From contig NW_014575551.1 in the NCBI RefSeq assembly GCF_000708205.1, positions 62,001 to 126,000 on the forward strand: 64,000 bases of DNA, given 5' to 3'. This stretch comes from Mixia osmundae IAM 14324 (Eukaryota; Basidiomycota; Mixiomycetes; Mixiales; Mixiaceae). Made by a program: the position numbers and the translations under genes. Positions 47,101 to 59,884 of the stretch are shown piece by piece (the stretch's first letter is position 1; each line of letters starts with the position of its first letter). The notes under the pieces are model-generated. The model had not been told where the DNA came from, did no database searches, and saw only the letters and a program-made list of their open reading frames with translations.

Positions 47101-50091
47101 CAGTATGACATTGGTCGAAGAGGCTGCCTAGATATTTCAGATGCGCCGAGTCATTGCCTTCGCCATAAATGCAGGCTTGCCGTTGCAAAGCGATATGGAG
47201 CATCATGACTAGATCCAGCCGGTGGCTTTGCAAAGTGCGCAAGAGCCTCGTCGCGCTACGCTTGGGCGCTGTGCGTGTGACAGTCAATGTCGAGGGCTGC
47301 AGTACTTCCTGTCGTAGTCGCGGCCCGCCACCCAGCGCAACTACTTGTCCGTCTGTCAAATCAAGCTGGGTTTCGATGCCTGTCATTTGCGTAACCATCT
47401 CGCGCAGGATGATGAGGTCTTTCGGATTGCCTTCGCCTAGCTGACAGGCGATGTAGCGTAATACTGGAGCCGGATCACATCGGCTCCATTTCTTATATAA
47501 GTTGCCTGTAAAGTTGGCCAAGCCTTGCAGCCAAAGAGAAACGTTCGTTCCATCTGTCTTTGTGCGAGCTTTGAGTGGGTCCGCCAAGGCATCGATCAGT
47601 GAAAAGGTGAGCACATCGTACTCGAGATCGGTCATGTACCGCGTTGCGTCGACAACGGGCGCGATTAGGTTATCGTAAGATTGGACTTGCCCCAGCGCTA
47701 TCGGAAACAAGATACAGGCAGACGAGTGCGCTAATTTGGCGAGACTGCGCCCGAATTGCTTGACATTCTCGGTCGATAGACGCCTGAGCAGAGCTTTGGT
47801 CTGCGATTCTGCTTCTGCTCGCTTGACTCTGAGCTCGAGAATCGTCTTGTAAGATCGATCGCGCCATTCGCCATAGAAGCTAAAACGTTGCTCGTACGAG
47901 AAGACTTGCAGGACCATCCAGACCTCTGCCACGAATGCTTGATTGGTGTCCGATAACGCGAGCGCGGGCAGCAGGCTGGTTCGGATAACCGTTAGCCATT
48001 GCGCACGGGGCGCTTCACTCATGCTGTTTTCGTGAGTCAGGCAATACCGAGCGATCCGGCAGAGACGCGTTGCAAAGGTCAGATGTCGCCCTAGCTGGAT
48101 GCCAACGAGCTTGAGGAGATCCCAGAGAGTATCAAGGACATTTTCAGCAGATGCAGCTTGCCGCAGCATCTTCGACCAATCTGGCATGAAGAACACAGAT
48201 TCTTGCCCAGGTTTCGGCGGATTGTTGATGGCTCTCACCGAGAGAGCGTAGCTGACCAGGCCATGAGGTGGGATCAATCTGCGCTCACTTAGCGAATATC
48301 GAGACTTTGGCGTTGCCAGCGATGCTGATCGATCAACTCTGTTCGCTTGCAGTGGCAAGCTGCGATAGGCCGGCATTACGAGGTAGTCCATGATACGTAG
48401 AAGTAGATCTGCGACATCGGGATGCGCGTTGATGAACAGGGGCCAGTCGGCGAGGATGAATAAACCCTCTTCCAGACAGCCGATCGACAAGAGCGCTCTA
48501 AGTAGCCCAAGCTTTTCATTTGGCGGCTCGCGGACGGGAAGCGCGACAGGCGTTACAATTGCCGCATCTTTGCTGTTTGCATCATTCGACCTCGATGGAA
48601 GAGCGTCGTCCACCAGTGCCGCAGCAGTCGCAAGCGCATTCGACTTGGCAGCGTCTACGCGGTCAAGTAAGGCATTTTCGTAGTCGGAGCGCATCTTATC
48701 GGCAGCAGACATGTCCGGCGAGAGCTACGGATGGCCAGGATCTTGTCAGCGTACGCTCAAAAGGCCGAGTCGCGGAAACATACGTATGGGTATAAATCTG
48801 CGAGTCTGATGATGCCGTCCTTGATCAAGATTGCTGTAAGCATGTAGAGGCGCTCCGGCGGGTCTGAAGGTGCCAAGGGCGACTGGCACGAGCAGCGTAA
48901 GTGATATCACGCAACGACACCACCGGCGACTGACCTGATAGTATTGAAATTTGAAGCCCATCAGCTGTGCGCAGAGGGCAGAGCCCTTGGGTCGCAGCGG
49001 AGTCTTTGCCACGGACGGCACATTCTGCGGCGGTGGCTCATCGTGATATTGAGCAGCATGTGTATGCCAAGGCGACAGCTTGAGCAAGGCGCGAAAGAAG
49101 TCTGAATGATGGACGAGGTTGTCGCCAAAGACATCGAGCATGACGTCAAGAGTGCGGTTGGGATCGAGATCAAAGAAGCCGATGAGACCTTGGACATTGC
49201 GAGTGACTGTCCTTGCGCGAGCGAGCATTTCGGATGCTGATTCGGTCGGACTGGCTGTCTGCGAGTCTGCTGGAGGACCCATGGACTCGGTGAGCTCGAC
49301 GACGAGCTTGGCGTAGCCTTCCGATTCCTCTCGCAGTAGATTGAACTTTTTCTGCTTGTATCTGAATGCCCGACGAGCAGGCATGAGCTTGTGCTGGCGT
49401 ACATGACCAGAGCAGACGGAAGACGCACAGCAGTGTAGTCCGCAAGCGAGTCTCTGCGCGTGCCCAGAGCAGCTGCTGAGCAGAGTCAAACAGGCCACTC
49501 GAGTTGAGCAGGTTTTCCTTGGCAGCACTGTCGGTCGACAGCTTGAGTGCATCGAGCGAGATCAGAGACGCGTCGAGACACTGGCGGGTCAGCCTAGCGA
49601 GCTGAGCCTTGTCTGCAGCGTAGATCGTGCTGCTCGACTGGGCCTGTGCTGTCCCCTCGAGGTCGATGGCATTCTCTGGTCGTGCCATGTAGCTCTTTTG
49701 TCGTGCGAGCGCGCTCTCGAGGAGATGGTCGAGTGTACAGACGACATCGACGAGCGCCTGGCCGGCCGAGCTGGCTGCGAAGTCGGTCATCTCGCAAGCT
49801 ATGACGGTGCGGGCGAGCAGGCCGGGCAGACGATCGAGTGGTCGTTCGACTGAGACGGGCGTCGCTCGTGCGTCTTCGAGTGCCTGCTCGAGGAGAAGCA
49901 GGAGCGCATCTGTCCAAGCCTGCCGTGCCGACGATTGAGAGGTCTCATCTGTGCGGGCTGTCGATGCTGGCGCTGGCTGCGCTGCGCTGTCTGCCTGTGT
50001 GAGTCTGCGAAGAAGCTGCACGAGAGCCGCCTCGCTGTCGGCTGGCCATGAGCTCGAGCGTCGCTGGACTGGCCAAGTACGCACATCGCAT
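44127..50091 (-). CDS. THO2: THO complex subunit Tho2 (THOC2)
   Basis: Tho2 is the large scaffold of the THO/TREX complex coupling transcription to mRNA export. Starting at ATG 50091 (MR spliced to SDSEAALVQLLRRLT; GTGCGT donor), exons cover an N-terminal helical region. Then come QKKFNLLREESEGYAKLVVE, VQGLIGFFDLDPNRTLDVML and MGFKFQYY, then one very long exon (about 46220-48712) with VGIQLGRHLTFATRLCRIAR and YDVLTFSLIDALADPLKA, the Tho2 block AKAFFAPGFYVTFWQLSMFD, and finally an Arg/Ser/Asp-rich disordered tail of about 480 residues (44127-45596). The tail resembles RNA-binding RS-like regions. ATG 50130 is an alternative start. Small introns at about 45600-46220 and 48750-49400 are inferred. 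Confidence 0.85.
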
Positions 50092-50284
50092 CGTCTGTGC
50101 CGGACCGCAGCAGCTCCTCCGGCAGCCCATCGGATGGCATGCTCCCTTGATCGGAGCGGCGGTCACTCGCTCTCTCCCCAGTCTCGCTGGCTGGCCGCGC
50201 TGCTGCCGCCTGTCGCCTGTCGCCCGTCGCCCGCCTTGGCCTCCGTCTCCTCGCCTCGTCTCCCGCCAAGCATGGCCTGAGACG

Positions 50285-53200
50285 ATGGCAGCGAGTACCG
50301 ACGCTGCCGGGGGACGTCGTCTACTGCGGAAGCACAGCGCCAGCGTGGACGAACAGGCAGGCGCCAGCTCGTTCGCTTCCAGTGCGAGCGCAACTCCCTC
50401 CTCGTCCACTCTGTTGACCGGCAGCATGGCATCCAGCCAGCCGAGCAATCGCCTCGCGGACGGCTCCATCGTGCTCGTCACTCAGGACAGCGAGCAGCTC
50501 ACCACAGTCGATCTCTCCGGCCTGCCAAGCCCCGAAGCCGTCAGAGAACGACTGCTGTCCAGGCTCAGGATAGAGGACGACGACTATGAGCAGTGCACGA
50601 TCCACAAGGCACGCATCGGACAGTCCGCTGATCCGACTGCCATGTCATCAGCTCAGCTTTGGTCCATCTGTCTCGAGTCTGCAAACGCACCGGCCCCGCC
50701 GCTCTTCATGGTCAAGAGCTTGCAGGCCTTTGGCTACGAGACCTCCTCCATCTCTGCCGCCTACAACAGAGCCGTCTCCGTGTCAACAGCCGCAAACAAG
50801 CCTGCGCCCAACGAACGGCGCATCCAGCCAACTGCAGCCATGTCTGCCTCTGGCGACCGCATGACTTCCAACTCGGCTAACAACGAGCGCACGAGTCGCA
50901 AACCGCCTGCCCTGTCTGATCAGTTACTCGAGAACTTCTTTCTCCAACCAAATCCGGCCCGCGAAGATGAACAGCACTCTGCCGCACGCAGCGCACCCAT
51001 GCACTCCTACGGCTCTTCCTCGTCCGCACGTCAGCCTCAGCAGCAAGCTGGGCCCTCTCGGGGGCGCACGAGCGACGGCCAGCAGCTACCCACCTCGACC
51101 TCGCCCAGCATGCCCTCGCCCTTGCTCGAGACCGACAGACGATCGTCCGCGAGCTCGGCAAGAAGCGAACGCGAGCGCCGTAACGTGCCACCTGCCGTCC
51201 CAGACGAGCGCCTGCGTCAGTATGCTTACGATCAAAGTCGCCAGGAGCAGTACACCAGGAGGACCTCTGGCGGTCGCTCAACCGACCTGACGCGCGACGA
51301 TATTCTTGCCGCCCACAGTCAGCAGTATGATCACGATCCTCGTATGCGACCAGCCCAGACACGCAAAGGTATGCACTCGACGGAAGAGCTGATCATTCAA
51401 TGGCTGATGCGTCCGAGACAGTACCGCCAGCTCCTGCGCCTCGCAACCAGCACGATGAAGAAGGACCGCATTGGTCTGGCTTACGGCTGCAAACACCCAC
51501 TGGTCATGAACCGGACCAGTATCATCGCGGGAACTCGAGACAGGGCGTTCCGTTTGCACCGAGCCATAGCGTACCGCCGCCATCCTCGAGAGATCGAAGG
51601 TATGATACGGCTCCCTTGCAAGCTCGCGCAGGGCCGCCCCGTCAGCAAGCCATGGAGCATAGCTACAGCCAAGACCAATATCGCGGTTTGCCCCCGCCTG
51701 TCGGTCCGCGACAGCGCAATGAGTACTATCCTCAGGTAGGCATGAGCTCCATCGATCTTGGGCGCAGAAATGTGCCTGGCCAGCCATTCATAGCTCAGCA
51801 ATCACCGGCAAGAACCAAACGGATTGATCTGCACGACCAACTCCCACTGAAACCAGGCGAGACGCTCCAGCATGCGTTGCGAGAGTCCAAACAGCAACAG
51901 AAGAGCGCCAACGCTCTTCGGTCTGGGTCTGGCGCGCCCTACACTGGTCCCCCAAGAAATCAGTACATGGTTCAGCCAGATCGCAGCACGCCTTTGTCCA
52001 GCGAGCAGCACCCTCGTGACGATCTGGATCTGTCCTTCGTCAGTCCGAGGCGTCATCTTGTCCCCACCGAGACGAGTCCGAACGAAGCTCGCGACGAGGC
52101 TCGCGAGCGCAGGCGGCAGGACATCATGAGCCATCCAAAGGTGCTACAGGCGGGCAGAGGTGCGGGAAGTCCCAGTATGGCTATGCGGTCAAGCCCAGTG
52201 ACGACTTCAAGTCTATCCTCTGGATCATCTCCGCCCTCGCAGCCAGCTCAGTATGTCCACGACCTCTCAAGCGACACCGACGCCGAGCGGCCGATCAGTC
52301 TGTACTCTGCAGGCACTCGGTCGACTACTTCTGAGCCCCTCACACCAGCGAATGAGCACTCCCTGCCGTCTGCGCCTCCGACCGAGTTGCGCTTGCCTTC
52401 GCCGACCGCGCCGGATCTATGGGAAGATGACTTTGCGGACGGTGATACCGCGACATGGAAGCCGACAACGAGCGACCTGTCAGCAGAGGCCGATAACGAG
52501 GGAGGCACCGTACGGCTCGGCGGTCGGAATGACTACAAAGCAGGAACAGCGCGACAGGAGTCGCCTGCCCAAGCAAGAGCAGAACACCGCTCGCCGCAGC
52601 TGGCAAACAGTAGCCCAGCTCTCAGTGGGCCATCACGAACGGATCTGAGTGATGATGATGACATCGATGCCGAGGCAGCCACTTGGGGCATGCCGATGAT
52701 CGCAAGCAGCAGTCTCTCCAGCAGCGCGACATCCGCGCAGCCCGATGAGAGCGAGACTGGCTCAGAGAAACGCCGACCACAACTCTCACGACTCCAGATC
52801 GTCCCTTCAGCAGCTCATGCGGGAGCAAGTCAGCTCAGTGGTACACATCCACCTCTTTCGCAGACGTCTGATAGGAATCAAGGCTTGCCTAGCGGTCCAG
52901 CTGATTCTGTTCGAAACAACACTCGTCTGCGTGCTTTACGTACAAGCTCACCTATCGCCCGCCGAAACTCGTTCGCTCGACCGGACGACTGGGCTCACCG
53001 ACCTGCGGTCACTCAAATTCTCGATAACATCGAGGATTACTTCCCAGAGCACGACGTCGATAAACCGATCGTTGACAGCGCAGCGGGTGCAGGCGAATCG
53101 CCTCGCTCATCGAGCTCGGCACAAGGCGAGCTACCTATCAGATCGCTGCCACCCGGCATCGGCATCCGGTCGAAGAAGTCTATCCGGGTCGTGGCTCAGG

Positions 53201-54421
53201 ATCGTCGCAGGGTGCTACAGCGTGGGCGAGGCTCCAAGCCTGGCCTGACAGCTGCTCAAGATGTCAACGCGAATCTCCTGCGACGCAAAAGTACTCGTTT
53301 GTGGGGCAACCGTGTTGAAGAAGTCACGCCCAGCCAGATGGCAGCACTTGCTTCTTCGGCGGGAGCAGACAGCGAGAATCCGGAGAATTGTAAGTATTTG
53401 TCTGCCATCTGCAGCTTTGTCACTGGCTGATAAAGGCGAGCAGTCTCATTCAAGTGGGTCAAGGGCGATCTCATTGGCAAAGGCTCCTTCGGTTCCGTCT
53501 ATCTTGCGCTCAATGCCACCACGGGCGACATGCTGGCTGTCAAGCAGGTCGCGCTGCCCAAAGCATCTGATGCAGATGACGGACGACAAGCTTCCTCGAT
53601 ACAAGCGCTGCGTTTCGAGATTGAGACTCTCAAGGATCTCGATCATCCTCACATTGTCCAGTACCTCGGTTTCGAGGAAACGACAGACTTTATCAGTATT
53701 TTCCTGGAGTATGTCCCGGGCGGATCAGTCGGCCGCTGCCTGCGCAAGCACGGCAAGTTCGAAGAACCGGTGATCGTCTCCTTCACAATGCAGATCCTGG
53801 AAGGGCTTACGTACCTTCACGACCGCGGCATTCTCCATCGAGACCTCAAGGCGGACAACATCTTACTCGACCTTAATGGAACATGCAAGATCACCGACTT
53901 TGGTATCTCCAAGAAGAGCACTAGCGGAATTTATGACCCCGACGAGAACACGATGATGCAAGGCTCCATCTTCTGGATGGCGCCTGAGGTCGTGCATAGC
54001 GCCAACAAGGGCTACAGTGCCAAATGTGACACGTGGTCCCTTGGCTGCGTGACTTTGGAGATGTTCTCGGGCAGACGGCCATGGGACAGCGAGCAAGCGG
54101 TTGCTGCCATGTTCAAAGTAGGCTATTCCTTTATGCGAGCAAATGAGCTCGGCTGACAGTGTTCATATAGCTCGGCGCCGAACGACTGGCGCCACCGATT
54201 CCACGCGACGTCAAGTTGACGACAATGTCGGCTCACTTCATATCGCAGTGCTTCATCATGTGAGCAAGCTCTATCTACCGGTTTGCGCCCTGACGTTTGC
54301 GGTCAGTAATCCTGACCTGCGCCCGACTGCGCAAAAGCTTCTCGATCACCGCTTCCTTGAGCTTCCTGCCGACTGGACGTTCGAGCAATCGAGCCTGTAC
54401 AAGTCAGTCGTCTCCCGTTAA
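50285..54421 (+). CDS. BCK1: Bck1-type MAP kinase kinase kinase (cell wall integrity pathway)
   Basis: Bck1 relays protein kinase C signals to the cell-integrity MAPK cascade. A Ser-rich N-terminus is followed by a small domain (GSIVLVTQDSEQLTTVDLSG, SPEAVRERLLSRLRIED) resembling the Ras-binding-like region of Byr2/Bck1. About 850 residues of disordered Ser/Pro/Gln sequence follow. The family signature KKSIRVVAQDRRRVLQR and LLRRKSTRLWGNRVEEVTP precedes the kinase domain: LIGKGSFGSVYLALNATTGD, AVKQVAL (Lys), GILHRDLKADNILLD, CKITDFGISKK, SIFWMAPEVVHS, and DLRPTAQKLLDHRFLEL at the end. The active site is intact. Introns follow QTRK (GTATGC) and ENPEN (GTAAGT), with two more near 54118 and 54270. 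Confidence 0.88.
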
Positions 54422-54609
54422 GCTGCTGCTCCAATCACTCATAGCTCACGACAGATCCATCCGATCGAGAGCGAGATAAGGCCGTCCCTTGGCACTTTGT
54501 TCCACCTTTCCCTGCTTGTTGTTTTTGGACGACGCATAGACGCATTCATACAATGTACAACATCTAGACAGAACGACTGCTGCAACAGGACCGAGGGAAA
54601 AGGCAAAGC

Positions 54610-55194
54610 TCAAGCGAAGAGCCAGACAGTGGCGAGCCAGATTGCGAGCAAGCCGAGGCCCATAGCTTCATGATCGTCAAGCCCGCCGAGATTGAGCTTG
54701 ATCTTGTTGGCTATGTCTGCAGTAGGTGCAGAGACGGGCTTGCTGCTGCCGAGCGATTGACCCTGTCCCCAGGCGTGGGGACCAGACTGAGCCTCGCCGG
54801 ATGCGTGTTTCTTGATCGCTCGTTCAAGTGCTGCCTTGTCTGCGCCCCGCACCTGGTCGACTTTTGCTCTGTTCTTGAGGACGATGAACGTCGGCATAGC
54901 GGAGACGGAGTACTTTGAGGCCACGTCCCTTGCTTGGTCTACATCGACCTTGAGAAAGACCGCCTGACGGTACTTGCTGGCCAAATCGCGATAGGCGGGC
55001 GCAATGACTTTGCAGGGCCCGCACCACGTCTAGAGATCCTCAATTAGCCGTCGACGCATGGACAGTGAGAGAGACAGGCGGCATACCGCATAAAAGTCAA
55101 TGATGACCGCTCTCGAAGCTGCCTTGTCGAGGATGCGGTCGAGTGCCGCTAGGGATGACACTGGCGTGACGTAGTCTGCTGCCGTGGTGCTCAT
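54610..55194 (-). CDS. Thioredoxin-like protein with C-terminal membrane anchor
   Basis: Two exons (57-nt intron, GTATGC donor) give 175 residues. The thioredoxin fold is clear: [20 protein letters not shown] with the CxxC active site at about residues 39-42, then FLKVDVDQARDVASKYSVSA, MPTFIVLKNRAKVDQVRGAD with the cis-proline. After a 40-residue polar linker the protein ends in a hydrophobic helix (GLGLLAIWLATVWLFA) at the very C-terminus, the pattern of a tail-anchored protein. Ordinary cytosolic thioredoxins stop at about residue 105. The target membrane cannot be read from sequence. ATG 55194 follows a long open leader without another methionine at a sensible place. Confidence 0.8.
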
Positions 55195-55714
55195 GGCCGT
55201 CGAGATCGATCCACTCGCCGTCGATCTGCTGTGTTGATCACAAGCAGCGGGCGCTCGGCGGTGACTGCTGAGGGGGTCCGCTGACGGTGTCGGTCGAGGC
55301 GCGTCGTTCGGCGGTCGTCGACTCGTCGTGGCTTGTGTGACGCCCTCAAAGGCCGTGTCGAGGCGAGCATTGTCGGACAGAACGCAGGGTAGGACTCGGA
55401 TTGTGATACTTTGTACTTCAGCTTCGCCTTTCTCCTTTCGCTGGTCGCCCACCTTTGCCTTTGACGACCGCTACCACGCTTTGACGCATCGACTGATCAA
55501 CACGGCCATACTCACTTCAGCTGGACTGAGCTTGCGAGGTGAGCAGGCCAGCGTGTGGCACTGGACCATCTGCGCGCGCTGACTCGCCTGTCCCGAGCAG
55601 AGCTCGCCCTTTGCAACCCTCACCGGCCAACGTTGGATCCGACCGGCCATCACAACCGAATCAGACCTGGCCTGACCTACCTGCAACCCGCTAACGAGCG
55701 AGCGAGCGAGTGAG
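55195..55714. other. Divergent intergenic region between the thioredoxin and Q-rich genes
   Basis: 520 bases. The thioredoxin frame is open upstream to about 55452 but reads as low-quality Arg/Pro/Ser sequence, probably leader. Just before the Q-rich start there is a short GAGC repeat (55693-55710). No RNA gene seen. Confidence 0.35.
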
Positions 55715-56377
55715 ATGGCATACCGACAGCAGACTCGCCCGGGACAGCCTGCCAATGGCAGCGCTCAGTTGCACGGACCGATCGACTATTACGCGCTACA
55801 GCAACATCAGATGCTGCTCGAGATGCAGCAGCAGGCTCAACATGCCGCATGGGAGATGCAGCAGCTCGAGTATCAACAGATGCTCATCCAGCAGATGCAC
55901 TACCAGCAGCACTACCAGCAACAGCAGCAGCCGCAGCAGCCGCAGCAGTACTATGCGGGTTCCCAACACGTCACTCCCGCCCGACGTCAGCCTCGCCAAC
56001 TTTACCACGGCCAACACGGTCCACCACACTCTTTCGCAACGCCTTCGCCCCCTTACACTGCTGCCGGTCATCCCGCTCGCGTCTCGCCTCCCATCGCGCA
56101 GCCCTCAGAACGCAAGCCGTCCGGCCCCATGCAGCGCCTTCACTCTGGCGGCCCGCGCAATGCCTGCCAGGCCATGCGCCAGCCCATCGGTCCCCCTCGC
56201 GATGATGAGATAGCTTCCAAGAACTTCTCAACTCGCATCAGAGCCAGCGCTATCGGGTGGGCTCATCATCAGCAACGCTCATAAGGTTATCCGCTGATGC
56301 ATCGCTCGCGTAGCACACTTGGCTCGGCGGTGCGCGGCCGCATGACCAGTGCTAGCTACATCGACGTCTCCGCCTGA
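55715..56377 (+). CDS. Gln-rich protein with basic conserved-looking C-terminus
   Basis: Two exons (intron 56257-56313: GTGGGC donor, CTGATG branch, GCGTAG acceptor) give 201 residues. Residues 28-75 are dominated by Gln (YQQHYQQQQQPQQPQQYY, encoded by CAG/CAA runs), then Pro/Ser/His-rich sequence. The last 35 residues (NFSTRIRASAIGTLGSAVRG, then RMTSASYIDVSA) are basic and ordered-looking. Without the intron the protein would end in an unrelated HHQQRS at 56284. I do not recognise a family. Q-rich fungal proteins are often transcriptional or RNA-granule factors, but that is speculation here. Confidence 0.65.
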
Positions 56378-56474
56378 GCTTGCTGTACTGTCAGTCATTG
56401 CTCAACTCCAAAGCAAAGCTGTCACGACGACCAAATGCATGAGCGTCATACACCGTAGTGCGTCAATGTCTCAC

Positions 56475-59400
56475 TCACTTTGCAAGGTATAGCGTCTCGC
56501 GAGCCTTCTGGACGCTCAAGCCTGTGAAGAAGCCACTTCCGAAGAGCATGAGAGAGATGCCTTGAAAATAGCAGCGGGTCGGATTGAGAGTCGACTGAGC
56601 AACCTCGGATGACCCTTGTGTACTGAGTAGCGTGTCGTGCAAGTCATTCTCGAGCGCGCGAGGACCTTGACATTCAAAGCATTCGTCTGTTTGCAGTCAG
56701 CCTCGCGCGCTGCATTGTGACTTCAGCTTGCCTGTCTCGCGTTTCACTGTCGCTTGGGACGATGTAAACGTCACGTCTGTAGCTTGCGTTGCGAGAGCTA
56801 CGTGCTCATCAGCAGTATCTCCAGATCGACGGGACGGCTTCGTACTGTCATTAACAAAGATGGATACTTTCATCGAAGCAGGCGAAGTCTGAGCAATGCA
56901 TATGTCGAGCTTGCTCCAGGAACCGGCAGGGAACGACCATGCTCCGATGCCCGCGTAGATCTTGCCCTTCCATCTGCAGTCCGTTTGCGGAGGCGCTTTA
57001 CAAGCTTGTCCAGATTGCCGGACATTCTCTGCGTCGATCAGAAGGAGACCAGTCCCATTCTTTTCCCACTGTAGGCACCCCTTCAAAACATGCACTTGAG
57101 GGACGGCAGATCACGCACTGTCGGGCTGATCGTGTAGTTCGCGGTACCTAGCCTTCCGTGAAGACCAGGAAGCTTCCCTTGGCTTCGAAAGTTAAAGGTC
57201 TCCGGAAAGAGCACGTCGTAAGTGAGCCGCATGGTTGATACACTGCGGGGAGCCACTATCCGAAGCTATTAGCTCCGTTTGTGCTGATATCTTTCGGACG
57301 GTACCAGGTAGGCCAACAGCTTGTTCCAATCCCACAGACAGACTACGGGCCGGTGAGCTATCCGGTCGCGCTTCCAGAATGACATCGTGTTGTCGAGCTG
57401 GTTCTTTCGATGTCGCTGCTTGCTCTTCCAAATGCGACGTAGCAATCGAGCCGTGAGCGGTCGATGAGCTAGTAATGACTTCAGCGGAGTAATCGCGATG
57501 CTGACCTGGACCGAGAGAGCGGGCGCGCAGTATGGTCTCTACCGTCATAATGATGACACGAGTCGAGTGTATCGCGTCCACGCTTGAAGGCGCATAGCCG
57601 GAAGCAAAGGCTGCCTGAGAGAGAGACGAGCTGGTAAGGTGCTCGAAATGTAGAGGTATCGCGGGGTCGACACTCTCGACGAACTCGACTTTCGTGTTGC
57701 CCCAGGGCCAGCCATCTGAATAGCCAAATATATAGGCAAGATCTCTACCGCCACTCGCATTCTGAATACGCCATATTTGTGTGCTGGTGTCTGTCGTTCC
57801 ACTCGGTAACGCACGACGTTTGACGCCGCCACCAGAAGGTGAATGATCATGATGATGCTTGTTCTGGTGTTGAGCGTGTCGCGCCTGCCTGGCTCGCTCG
57901 CGCGCCTCTTTGTGTATGCGATGTGTCGAATCAGCTTCCATCGTCACTGTGGCGTAGGAGAGATCGGTGACGACTGCCGTAGCCGTCTCGTACACGGTCT
58001 CTGGCTCCTCCTCAGCGTCGAAGGAAGAGCTTGTCGTTTGCTCGTTTTGCTCTTCGATCGACGAGGTCATGGAAGCCGCCGCTGTCGCTTCAGCCTGCTG
58101 AATTGTGACGGTCTTGGTATGGACGATAATTGCATGGATGGTCTGCTTCGTCGTTCTGACCGCAGTCTCTGTGACGCTATCTGTCGTCAGGCGAGTCTTG
58201 TAGACTGTCGTAGTATCCTGGTCGGTCTCCGTCACTGTCGACGTGTGAAAAATATTGCGTGTCTTGATTGTCGTCACCGTTGCTGCAGGCACGCTCTCGA
58301 CGATGACTTGTGTGCTGGGAAATGGGACAGTGCAAGTGACGACAGTTGTGCTCGTGGCGAGGTCTCGTTTACGCAACGCGCTGCTACGATCATCCTTATC
58401 CCATCTGAGTGTCCACAAGATCTACATGCAGTGCATGAGACAGAATGGTAGCATATGGCTGAAAGGTACTCACCTCTTCGCCTGCGTCCTTCGGGTGACC
58501 ATGCTGATGGTGATGGTGATGTTTGTGGCTATGTACATGTGCATGCGTGCGGTGCGCTTGACGAGCCGAGCTGGTCGACTGGTCACTACTAGCGGTAGGC
58601 TTCGTCGTAGCATCGTCAATACCTGCAACAGACGAATGCGGTCCTTGCTGGGCGTAAATAGTCAGTCATAGATTGCCGTCATCCGATCGGACGACACACC
58701 ACCATGATTCCACTTCGAACGCCATAGGGCAGACCGTACATGCGCTGAGCATAATTGTCGATGGCGGCGAGGGGAAGGATGCCAAATGTATCGCTGCTCA
58801 AATTGGCCTGCGTGATACCTAGGTCGTCTTTCACGAGCTGGTAGGCCAAGGCGATCTCTCGCTCCGACTGCGTAATCGCTTCTTGATATGTGCTACTGTC
58901 TATCACTTCCGGATTGAGCCATTCGTAGCCCACGCTGGCATTTTCGGCACGCGACTGGCTGCGACGCGCATGAAAATGAGGCAAAAGGACAGTGTCTATT
59001 GATGATGTGTCGATCCGCGATAGTATGACCAGCGATGCGCCGATGAGCAACACTGAGAGGACTAAAGCTCTCGCGACTGCCCTTTTGCGCCGCTCGTGCT
59101 GCGCAATGTTGCGTGCCAGGCGATCGCGTTCGTTTGCTTGCCATCTCTGCCTTGCATCGCTGGCACGCTGAGACCTTGTCAAGCCCGGCAGCTTGCGCGA
59201 TGCAGCGTGACCATGGGGTGAAGTGTCCCAGACCTGGTTGAATAGGTCATCCCTGAGCGCGTACTGTCGCTTGGGCGTGCTCGGCGGTCGAGGGCTGTCT
59301 GAGAGACTCTCGTATCGATCATGTAGCTTCTGTGGACTACTCGTGCGCGCTGCACGATCCGGGCTGCCGCGAGGGGAGCTCGGACGGCCCTTGCCATCTA

Positions 59401-59884
59401 CCCATCGACTTGAGCCAGGCCAGACAGGCCGAGGAGGTGTGCAAGGTAGAGGGGACCCGGCCGCAGGCGTCGAAGCTTGTGCAAGCGGAGGCGCAGTCCG
59501 CGCGGCTGTGATCACTGCATTTTCATAACCCGCTATTGCTTCAGTAGGCGCGCAGACGTCCGACATCGCTTGTCCGTGCTCTCCCAATATATCGATCGAT
59601 TTGGATTCGGTAGTAAGATCGATGACTTCAGTCGTCGGCGTGGAGAGCTCGCTGGCCTGAGTGGACGTCGCGATCTCGCTCGCCAAACTCGGATGAGCGG
59701 CAGCTGAGCTGATCGAGCAGAGAGCTGAGCTGAGGTCGGATCTCTGCTCCGAGTCGCTTGACGCCGGACCGAATAGATATCCTTCGCCTGCAGAGGGTGG
59801 CCCTTGTGGATTCGCTCTGAAGGGCAAATGGTGAGTGTCCAGCTGGCTCGCAGTCTGACATGGTATGTCAATAGGCTCGGACAT
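56475..59884 (-). CDS. Type II membrane protein with disordered cytosolic head, Thr-rich stalk and PL14-like polysaccharide lyase domain
   Basis: From ATG 59884, about 265 disordered Ser/Pro-rich residues lead to one transmembrane helix (ARALVLSVLLIGASLVILSR). The outer part includes YEWLNPEVIDSSTYQEAI, then YGLPYGVRSGIMV spliced (52-nt intron, CTGAC branch) to QGPHSSVAGIDDATTKPTAS, a His-rich stretch and a long Thr/Val stalk (TSTVTETDQDTTTVYKTRLT). The C-terminal third resembles family 14 polysaccharide lyases: LTYDVLFPETFNFRSQGKLP (continuing GLHG), GAWSFPAGSWSKLDICIAQ and ISLMLFGSGFFTG. The downstream exons have no methionine of their own before the stalk, which forces the joined model. 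The last splice, near 56540-56700, is unresolved. Confidence 0.6.

Noticed and set aside
50048-50284. In-frame N-terminal extension of BCK1 upstream of ATG 50285
   Set aside because: Composition is Arg/Pro/Leu-rich and unlike Bck1, and it would overlap the divergent THO2 start region.
55796-55950. CAG/CAA run as a possible CRISPR or satellite repeat
   Set aside because: It is an in-frame polyglutamine tract of a coding exon, not spaced repeats.
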